Shown here piece after piece: positions 36,710-48,700 of a stretch of 64,000 bases of DNA. The stretch comes from Congeria kusceri (lineage: Eukaryota > Mollusca > Bivalvia > Myida > Dreissenidae). Position 1 is the first letter of the stretch; each line of letters starts with the position of its first letter. Made by a program: the position numbers and the translations under genes. Location of the stretch: contig CM051034.1 in NCBI GenBank assembly GCA_027627225.1, positions 48,527,081 through 48,591,080 on the forward strand. The letters run 5' to 3'. Under the pieces are notes generated by a model. It saw only the letters and a list, made by a program, of their open reading frames with translations. It searched no databases and was not told the DNA's origin.

Positions 36710-39700
36710 CATTATTAATTTTTTTTTTCTCAAATTACATATGAATTTCCCTGAAAATGGTAATACATAATAGTTATTGTTTTCGTATTTTCTTGCTTTA
36801 AAAGAGTTGCTACTTTTAACAGAAATAAACACAACGATACTATTGTTGTTTAAAAATACACTAAGTTCCACATAAGAATGTTAAAGAAAGTTAAGTTACA
36901 TTTCGCTTCAGTTTAACTGAAAAGAACACGTGGACAATGCATAATAGTAAGTAGACTAAACAATCAAAATAGCAAGTGCTAGATTGATAATTACCCGTTC
37001 GGATCGATTCATTTCGTCCATCGCAACACCGTCCTGTGTAAAATTAAAGTTATGATTTCTTGTCACAGAATTTACATAGAATATCTGCTGGGCAACATAA
37101 CAACTGAGATTAGTTGTTCATTTTAATTATGGCAGCGTTGTAAAATGGATTTTTGTGCAGTTTGTCATATATTATACTTAAGTAATAGTAATACACTATT
37201 TACGCACCTTTGTCTTGATAAATCCAATATACTGCAATTACCATTATGATAATTACTATAAGTAATACTATTAACGAAATGAAAAAGATGGTTTTTTGCA
37301 CTTCAAAAGGTGTTCGTATCAGCGGCTTTCCTGAAATAGAATTATAACTGGCATTAACTAAAGTATTATATACAGGAACATTTGTGTTAATACTTGATAA
37401 GCAAGTCCGACAAGACTGTCCTTCCATATTTCTCGAAATATCTCGTTTATTCAGTCAGACCATTGCCGCGGTAAAGAATAAAACAAGATTAATATAATAC
37501 TATAACATTAAAATTCAAACAGTTGTGCCACTTCATGTAACAGTATTTTTTTGTATTAATGAAAAATAACCTTGGCGTTTATTATATATAATTGATGTTG
37601 TCTTCGGCCTAGCCAACGTGAAAGTCATACCAGTAGAAACATATGTGGGCGATGTCATAATATACACATAATCTTGTATGGTATACTGAGTTGATATGCT
37701 GGCTGTAAGGGAAGGTTTAGACTTGGTACTGAAATAAATAACATAATCGACTAATTAAGATCTGATGAACACATGTGGGAATAATGGAAAACTTTCATTA
37801 GTATCTGCAAGACATTCCTTTCACCTAAGCAAAACGTCATCATACTGAAGCACTCACAATTTACACGAATGTATGTTTTTTAATCTGATAAAAGTGGTCA
37901 ATGTCATTTTCATAGAGAAACAAAACTTGAACATACATGTAATATAATTAACGACAATACGGACGTGTACAATTACACGATAATGTCACTGAACCATTTA
38001 AAACCATTTTCAACTCATAAAACAGTTTTTCTAAAATAATTATATATGAATTAAGTTTACACGTTTAGTAAAATCAGTTAAACAGACTTAAAATTTAACA
38101 TAAATGGCGAACTTTAAATGTTAAAATGGTATAATATGTTTCACAAACAGGATTCTTAACATAATGTAAGTATGTAAACAAACTTATTATAATTTCAACT
38201 TTATAATGTCACCGAGTGTGTTTGACAAGATGAGAGCATAATAAACATGGCTATTTGTTGGCGTTTCAGTGGGATAGCAATCTAAAGTAAATTACTGTGT
38301 CGTTAAATATATTAAATTTATTACATTTATTTGCAAATTATGTCAATGAAAATGCAGTACCAATATGTATAAGCAATTAAACGTGTAAACACACATTTTC
38401 ATGTCCAAATTGTGTTTAAGGAAACTATTGAAGATAAAGGTCCCAATTTTATGTCAATTTTTATCTTATAATTATATTTATTTACTAGACGGAGTCAATA
38501 AAACAAACCCCAAATGAAAAGAATTATAAGAATTTGCATTAGTTAATGCAGTAATTATTAATTAAAAGCATGCGTCTTTTAAGATCTTCCCTAAAACATC
38601 GTTATAATTGAAACCTATCTTAGAAAACAAACAATTTAAAATCAGCAGCTGTCAAAAAATCCTTTAGTTGATGCTACCACAGTCAACCAAATATAATACT
38701 CCAAACATGCGTCTATTTTGATTTAGAACTAGGCGTATGCCAGTGGAGCTTAGACATTAATTTATGTCCCCGCATACCTAATAAAAGCTCTTCACCGTCT
38801 GAACATTTCTTCTCGAAGCAACGTTTATTTTCATAGAAGCACATTTCCTCGGTTTTTGTCAGTTATATATATGATACCTATCCGCAGTCTATCATGAGAT
38901 TCTGATTCATGTTTATATCGATTAATATGCATGTGCCTCGTGACAAACTGAGCACGTGAAACGATCATACGATATATTGATCATATTGTAAACAGTGCAT
39001 ATTATGATTATTAATGAATTTACAAACAAAATAGTACATATACAAGAAACAATATGCAGAGTGTATTATTAAAATAATTAGGAATCCATTTAACAGTTCT
39101 TTAGGGAAATAAAAAAAAAACCATCTAAGGCCTTGGCCCAATTCATAAATGTCGTATAAAAATATTAACCATAGTTCAGGACTGAATGCAAATTTTTTTG
39201 CAAGAAATACTCTTTTTTTACCTATAAACAGAGAAGCAAAACCCATGTACTTGCAATTTTTTTTTCTTAAGAAACCGTTTCATTGATTGCTAAAAGTATG
39301 AATAATAAATTGTGCAGTTTGTTACTGGTTTATATAATATTTGGTTTTAAAATATTTATCTCCAGTTATTTTGTATTAATTACGACCCTTCTGTTCAAAA
39401 TGTTATGTGTTCATTAAATTATATATTTAATATTACATTTTATTTATTTGTAATATATATATATATATATTCACATATAATCACATGTATCGGATGTTGA
39501 TGTCATATTGATGCATTCATCGTTTCCATTGCCTTCTGATTCGCAAACATGTGTATTGTCATAGGCATTAGCTTCTTAAAATATTTTTGGATGATTAAAC
39601 ACCTTAAATGCTTTGTAGTTCACATGACCGTTGGGCGGGTGTACGGTATGAAGTCGTTATCGGTAAACCATGTACTTAGTGAGTTTCATAGTTTCATCAA

Positions 39701-42700
39701 TACTCGAATAATAACAATAGTAAAACCTGTGAAAAGAAGTGGAATAAAACGCAATTTGTAAATTATTGCCGCAAACTTCTCTTCAAAGCCGTCAACACTT
39801 TAAGTTAAACGCATAGACATAATTGCGAAAGTACAAGTTTGGATAGGATACCACATCGACATAACAAACATTTCGAGTTAACATTTGAGTTATCCGTATG
39901 TATTCATATAAAATAAGTAGGAAGAAAGTGGATATTTTTTTCCACTCTGACATCGACTGAAGCGAATTCAAGAAAACGAAGTTTAGCTGTAAATTGTTTT
40001 TTTAGTTTATGTTCATAAGTTCCATTAGGTCCAAAGACTCATGAGGACAACATATTTACATAAAGCAATATTGCAGGACAGATTATAGAACCGAAATAAC
40101 TAAACAAGTACATGTATACAATGTTTGTTGCTTATGGAGCATACAATTATGAAAAACTGTAAAACACGTTGGAGATGGAGATGGCGGAATCATATTTAAC
40201 TTAACAGGATAAGAATAGAGTAGTGTAACATATAAGGTGGAAATATAACTATAAATAGACATATGTCATAGAAATATGCATACGCGTGCGAGCCTAACAA
40301 TTTCAAATACATATAAGTCACATGATTAGGACATCTCAGTTTAAGTTTAGTTTAAATCTCAGTACATACTTACAGTTACAAAAAGAATAACAACAGTCTG
40401 GTTAGTAATATTAATCATATAAGGACTGATTTCTTAACTCAAAGTAATAAAATATATAAGCCCCTAAATTTCTAAGCAATTTTGTGTTTTTTGTTTAAAG
40501 TAGTTGTATGAACTTTTGCATATTTGGCCTGGTGCGAAAATATATGGGTATATATTTAGCACGTAAATCATTATATAAAACACATTCCATAATAAAGTGA
40601 TATTCATCTTCTAACGTATTACATAAAAAGCATGTTCTGTTTTCAACTGGTGTGGCTTCTGGTCTATTCCATCGGCCTGTTTCTATATGCAATCTACGAG
40701 ATGAAACACGTAATTTTGTAATAAACATTGGACATTTTTTGCAGTTAACTAGACTCAGGTAGTCATGGTATTCAAAAGACTTGATGTTATTATACAATAG
40801 GGCTCTACTAGACTCACTCAATCGACTTCACAAGTTTTGTACAAAAGCGTCTTTTAGACGTTGGTTAAAACACATACTGTACGATTTTAACTCGTCTTCA
40901 ATGGAAAATATAAGCTTATGCCACTTTATATTTACTGTGATGACTCTTTATTGCTTCTGACATCTTTATATATATATTTTTTTGAAAATCTAAACAAAAA
41001 CGTATAAAAACCAATATATTCAAGCACACAGTCTCTCCTTTTTCGTCTTCGCTGGAAACAGCTGTATTCGCTGATAAGGAGCCGGTACTACGGTGTGACT
41101 TAGTGAATGTTTACGATGTTCCTACACAAACAATGGGTGAAACGTGCGACTGCTCTAATTTTCTTCGTAATCATATCAAAGTAACGCAAAGAAGCAACGA
41201 GTTACAATTGTAAACGGCCCTAATTGGTACACAGTGAATATACAAATTACACTTTTTCCATGTGTTGCATATGGCGTAAACTTCGGTTTTACATTAGAAA
41301 CGTGTCTACCCCCGCGATCAATTTAAATATATTATTAGTGTAATGAGTTATGTTTAATCACAACAAACAAATAAATCGACTCTCTTTGGAGGATGTGTTT
41401 CTTTTTTTACGTTTGAATTATGTTAAACTATCCGCATCACCTTAAACAATGATTCTTAGGATTTTATGACTGAATGTATTATCTAACATTGTAAACTAAC
41501 AATCGGCATAACCTTTGTTTTCACACCAGCATCCTTATTGATTTATATAAGTTGTTCAGTACGAGAAATGACCAAAACTAATGTAGATTTTTGCATATTT
41601 GAGACATATAATTATTTAATAGAAAAACATTGATTAAAATAAAGTGAAATATATATGCAATCAATTAACACAATTTAACTTATATCTGTTAAAAAATGGC
41701 AGGCATTTAAAATGAGTCACTCTAGGCAACCCAGAAACACGTCAACGGTTTGGCGCACAAGGAATGTTCATGTTTCTTTCAAAAAAATATTTAATATTTT
41801 CAGATATTTTGATTAAGCCTAAAGTGTCCTTTGTGTAGGTAATTCTCATCAGTCTAAAATACACTTGAGCGTTTTATATATGGCGTTTTGGATACCACTA
41901 TATAAAATCTACTATAAAACAGTCTGCAATTTAAATATGGCTGATTACATTATACCTTACGCATATAAGCGTGTTTAATATTAGCATATGCATACATTAC
42001 TTATAAACAACAACTTAATTTATAAGGTATAAGTCTTCATTTCAAACATTTACTTTATTATATTAATTATGACATTGCAATTTTCCTACTTAATCTGATA
42101 AACTGTAAAGAAATATATTGAATGGGTTCTGCATTCAACAAACACATGGCATTTAGTGCATCGCATTATGTTGAAAAGTTTTTTTTTTATCGACTATTTA
42201 CTACTTATAAAGAATACAATTGCACCTAGTTTATTATGTTTTAAGGGTATGGAATATTAGGCTGCATATTGTTATTAAAAGAAACAACATTAAAATATTA
42301 TTAAACATGTTTAATACTTTATTTTCACAGTTCCTGTCACGTAAAATAATAGAATCAACACTGTCCAGCTGTTTTGGGCAACAGTGCACTGTAGACATTT
42401 ATTTGGTATTACACAATACATTTCAAAAAACATTTTGGTATCTTTTGCTGGAACAGCGTTTTGTTATTAGATCAGTTTCATGCGTGCTGACCCTTTAACT
42501 GAATACATTTTAGCAAAATGTAGCAACATTTGAAACATTTAGGATTTTTACCATTTATGAACTCTAAATGTTCGCAATATTTTCCCACATGTAAAGCATT
42601 TTGTTGTAAAATACAATCATGCATACAAAGTCAGTTTATATGACAATCGCGGGCAGTTTCGTCTGGTTTAAAACCCTCGATTTGCAGTTGTTTATGACAT

Positions 42701-45700
42701 AACATCAAGTCGTTTTGTTACACATCGTTAGTCTCCATATGGTAACTTTTGTAGAAACATGACATGCGCACTTATGTTTAGGCCGATAAATTAACTTACA
42801 TGTATGTATCTCGTGACAAACCTATGACATGAATTAATCATACGATATAGAGATCCTATTTTAATGATGATTATTATAATCATCTACAAAATATCTTAAT
42901 GCACCATATATAACATTATATGATAATTTGTAGTGGCCTACCAGGGGTATAAGGTGCATTCCCAATAGCGACATTGATCTATGTCATATCATTGTCACCT
43001 GAAGTATTTTAATGAAAGCTTAAATGTGGCGCGTCGTGAGAAAACCGGTCTTAATGCATGTGCGTAAAGTGTCGTCCCGGATTAGCCTGTGCAGACCGCA
43101 CAGGCTAATCCAGGACGGCACTTTCCGCCTACAGTGATATTTATGTTTAGAAGAGACTTTCTTCAAACAGAAAATACCACAAAAGTGGAAAGTGCCGTCC
43201 CGGATTAGCCTGTGCGGACTGCACAGGCTAATCCGGGACGACACTTTACGCACATGCATTAAATCCGGTTTTCCCACGACGCTCCTCAAATATATTTTTG
43301 TTTCAATACCAAACAATTTAGATTTCGTTTAGTTTTAAACTATGAATTACACAACGTAGCAAATATTTCATTTTGAATAGGCAAAACGACTTGTAATTAA
43401 TTCATTAGAAAAGACGTATATAGTATTATAAACACCACAAATGCTTGAATACAAATTAATAGACAAACAGAACAAAACTGTTTACGCCATTATCTGGCCC
43501 AACACTAACTGGATATTAATTAATTTAACTCTAGCTACGCCGCTTCCGAAAATATGTTTAAATTTGGTAAATTGGTAATGGACTTTTATATTCTGATTAA
43601 CCAGTCATGTAAACATTTGTATATTGACATACACCATTATATCAATTTATTATTAAGTATATAATACACTCTAAATTTCAACTATACTAGTTTAACACAA
43701 ATATTTAATACAAGTTTAACTAATATTAAGTAATTACTTCATCAAGCTAGTACTCCAAGGGAAAAAAAAATATAAAATGGTTATGCTTTCGAATTCATAA
43801 ATCTTCCCATTAAATGTCACTTAGGATATAATTAATAATTAATTATTTATATAATTATAATTAATTATTATACTTACCCATTATGTCAATAATAAATCTC
43901 ATTAAAGCGTAGAAAGAGAATTAATCAATAAAGCTTATTTAATGTACTTAAGTCCTTACCCTATGAGTGTGTGTGTTATGTCAATGTTCGAGTTTAGTTT
44001 TACACTCTGGTCTATAAGGATAAAGTAAACATGTTTAAGCACGCCAAACCGGCAGAGCGATACTTATGCAAATTCAAGTTAATTATGTAAAGCTTAGAGA
44101 AAACCCGACGAAAACGTACAGAATGATGTTGGTAGGTAAATGGTAGAAGCTTCCATACGAACATTGCATTCAAATGGAAAGGACTAAAGTCCAACGTTTA
44201 AACATCATTGACGACGTTAGTTGAAAGACCGCTACAGAGAAATCGAATATACAGGTGTTAGACAATGTTACTTTTGAAAACGTCTATTGCATACAGATCT
44301 TTGACATAAATATGCAAAATATCATACATCTATAACATCTATATATATAAAACTGACGGTAAAAAGATCGTCAAAATTTGTAAAGTGTACATTGTTCAAC
44401 TAAATATCACTACACAGGCTTCAAAAGCCAGATGGGGATCTTCATCTTGAGCTTTTAGCTAAAAAGCCTTCAGGTATGCCTCTCTGATATTTCCCTGTTT
44501 GAATTTGCTATTTAGCACTTTTCAACCATAAAGCTTCAGTTTGTCAGCCAATGTTTAAAGTGTCAAACACATACAGAAACCGACCAATCTACTGTTAAAA
44601 GGCTTTTCGTAGGCAATATCTCCGAAACTTGCTTTAAAACGCAGAGGTTTAAGCGACATTTACCCGGAGTGTGTTATCGGAAACAAATTTTGATTCAACA
44701 ATATTGGGTACAGTCGAAACGCGATACTGCGAATCGCAATACTACGAAATGACGGGATACTACGAATAATGATGCCGGTCCCGTCCGTTTGCCTTATACG
44801 TTTAACTACAGAAAGATGCGATACTACGAATTCGCGATACTACGAAAGACGCGTTACTACGAACACATTTTCCGGTACCATCATAATGTGTTATTGAAAT
44901 GTTAACGCGATACCACGAATCATATTGTCAAGGATACTTTTCACACCTTCTCAACGAAGATTTCACACCTCTGGCCAGTCAGACACCTAGCCAGTTTGTT
45001 TACACCGTGGACGAATATAGTTGTTAACACATTTATGAACCATTTAAAGTCACTTTAAATGATGCATAGTGAGATTTGCGTTTGACTAAATGACTTTCGC
45101 ATTATTTTTATGTCACTGCGAGCTGGGTACTGTGCCTGGATTCATTTTATACATTTTTAGCTCACCTGAGCACATAAAGCTCATTGTGAGTTTTTGTGAT
45201 CGCCCGTTGTCCTGCGTCCGTGCGTCCGTCCGTGCGTGCGTGCGTCCGTCCGTCGTCAACTTTTCATTCAAACAACAGAACTTCAGCAAACTCCTAAACC
45301 ACTTGTCAGATTATCACCAAACTTCACATGAATGATCATTGGGTGACTTTCTTTCAAAGTTGTTCAAATCGTTACGGTCCTCTGCATATGCAGGTCTCCA
45401 GAGCTAAAAATAGATTTAAAAAGTGTAAACTTTAAAAATCTTCTTCTCCAAAACCGCAGGGTCCAGAGGTTTCATATTTGGTATGTAAGATCCTTAAGAG
45501 GTCCTTTACAAAGTATGTTCAAATAATGCCCCTGGGGTCAAAACGGGCCACGCCCAGGGTGACACATGTTTTATACAGAATATATAGCAAAATGACTTTA
45601 AACATCTTCTCCTCTAAAACCACAAGGCCAAGAGGTTTAATATTTGCTATGAGGCATCCTATAGTGGTTCTCTGAAAAGATTGTTCAAATTATGCCCCTG

Positions 45701-48700
45701 GGGTCAAAACTGGCGACGCCCCAGGGGTCACATTTTTTATATAAACTTAAATAGCAAAATGTCTTTAAAAATCTGCTTCTCTGAAACCGCAAGTCCCAGA
45801 GGTATCATATTTGGTTTGTAACATCATACAGTGGTCCTCTACAAATATTGTTCAAGTTATGCCCCTGGGGTCAAAACTGGCCAAGCCCCGGGGGTCACAT
45901 AATTAATATAGACTTAAATAGCAAAATGACTTTTAAACTTTTCTCAGAAACCGCAAGGCCTAGAGGTTTATTATTTGGTATGTAACATCATTAGTGGTCC
46001 TCTACGAAGATAGTTCAAATTATGCCCCTGGAGTCAAAAACTGGCCACGCCCCGGGGGTAACATTGTTTATTTAAACTTAAATAACAAAATGACGTTAAA
46101 AATCTTATCAGAAACCGCAAGGCCCAGAGGTTTCGTATTTGGTATGTAACATCATATAGTAGTCCTCTACAAAGATTGTTCAACCTTTGCTCCTGGAGAC
46201 AAAACTGGCCACGCCCCGGGGGTCACATTGTTTACTTAAACTTAAATAGCAAAATGTCTTAAAAAATCTTCTCCTCTGAAACCGCAAGGCCCAGAGGTTT
46301 CGTATTTAGTATGTAACATCCTATAGTGGCCTTCTACAAACAGTGTTCAAATTATGCCCCATGGGTCAAAACTGACCACACCCCAGTGGTCACATGGTTT
46401 ATATAGACTTAAATACCAAAATGACTTTAAAATTGTTCTCCTCTGAAACCGGAAGACCGAGAGGATTCATATTTGGTATGTACCATCGTATACTGGTCCT
46501 CTACAAATATTTTTCAAATTATACCCCTGGGGTCAAAATTGGTAACGCCCCGGGGGTAACATGGTTTATAATTACTTTAATAGCAAACTGACTTTAAAAT
46601 TCTACTCCTCTGAAACGGCAAGACCCACAGCTTTCCTGTTTGTGGTACGTAAAATTGCATAGAGGTCCTCTTGACATGAAAACACAGGGCCCAGAGGTTT
46701 GTTCAAGATTGTTCAAATAATGCCCCTGGGATCAAAATAAGCCACGCCTCTGGGATGCAAATTCCAATTGGGTTACAAGGTCTCAGGTGAATGTCCGAGG
46801 GCCTTCAGGGCCCTCTTGTTATTTATAATGCAATACATACACAATTGTAATGTCAAATTCAATTACTTTTATTAATAAGTGTGCTAATGTTCATAAATGC
46901 AACGACATGACGCAAATTAATACGTAATGTAAGAACAATTACTTTATAACCGTACTTTCCGAAAGATGCGATACTACGAACAACGCGATTCTATTAACAA
47001 ATCAGTGTCTACCGTGACTATTCGTAGTATCGTGTTTGGACTGTATGTGACACTTTATGTGCATTGCACGTGGCTACGACGTCATCGACGTCATAACGGC
47101 AATAGTACCGTGGGATGATAGCGGTTAAGTGACTTGTTTGTAACTATTAATATTTTGCTCAAACAAAGTATGTTAATTCAGTTTTATGTTACTATAGAAT
47201 CTTCTGTTTTTGCGTTACCTTCCCTACCAGGTGAGCCACTCCTTCTGTTTGGACCCAAATGTGCTATTTTTCTTCCCGATAACAGGACGAAAAAATCAAT
47301 TTTACTAGTATATATCCTTTATTCATATGCTTTATACACGTAATAGCTCTCTTTAGCTTCTGTTTACCAATAAAACAATAACATACTAGTTTTGGTGTAT
47401 TTTAAAAGTGTACGATTAAAAATAAACACTAAGTATGCACTTAAAGAACATGTCTGAAAAGCTAAGGAAATGTAATTTATGTAAAAATTGGCTTTGTCAG
47501 TAATCAATTTTGTGTAGATTGATGCAAATCAATGCAAACCGACAGAAATGAATGATTTAAACAATTTGTCTAAATCACGATTTACTTCAAGCTTTAACTG
47601 TATTTGCAAACTTCAAGTAATATGCTTGCTTCGGTTATTAAAACGACTGCTATGACTATCACCACATATATGTTCATATTTAGTATTTGCGGACTGTACG
47701 GGTTTTCTGAAAGTATACATTACAATAAACTGAAATAAAATTACATTAGCATTGTAATACAATACACATAAATGCGTAGAAATAATAACCTGAATTCAGT
47801 TGCAGTCGCATTAGTTGTTGATTTGTCATTTTAATTGTGAACCTCTAACAAAGTGAATTATTTAAAGCAGTTCATTTCTTTATTCTGTAAAACTTAACAG
47901 TAGTTCATGCTACTTTTTAAAATTGATGGATTACTAGTCATGATACAAATATGCGTTTTTTAACTATAGAAAGGAATGCTATAACTGTTTCAAGTTATAT
48001 AATTTTTAGAAAATATGTCAACACGTTGGGCAGTACATTGTAAAGTGTTTTCTTTAATAAAACATAAAATATACAACAAAATTATGTTTGTAAAATATAT
48101 ACCGGTAGACAAATCTGGTGCATGGTCTTCAACAACGGTGGTGAAAAACGATGCTGTTACACATGTGAATCTATGAAAACAATAAACGATACTAATTGAC
48201 ATATGCATATCACAATACGGGCCGACAGCTAACAATGGTATGCATGTTTGTTTAAAATATATGAGAACAATAGCACATTACCGTTAAGTCTTAAAATCTC
48301 ATGTATTGTTAATAAAGCAAAACAATGCTATGGAGAGCTAAAAAAGAACTTAATACATATACAACTATGAAAAACTAATGCACCAAAATATAACATTAAC
48401 TAAAACCAATTCTTCAGACAAAGACAAAATAATCATGCAATTACATTTAAATGAAAGTTGTGTCGTACGTTTTTATTTGTAAGCAATGATCTAATGCATC
48501 CTGTCTTGCAATACCTGCAGGACATTCCTTTGCACAACTGTAATCTGGAATGTAATGTTCATTCAACAAACACGGAAACATATACTAACACAATAACATT
48601 TTGTTATATATTTTTATGAGGTCACCTTCCAGGCTCTTGAATTACTCAGTCTATAACAAGATAATCACGTTTACTCAGTCTTATATAGACAATCACTTTT

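Noticed and set aside
47078..47096. Double CRE-like sites as a promoter.
   Set aside because: No transcript start or exon nearby; two short motifs can occur by chance.
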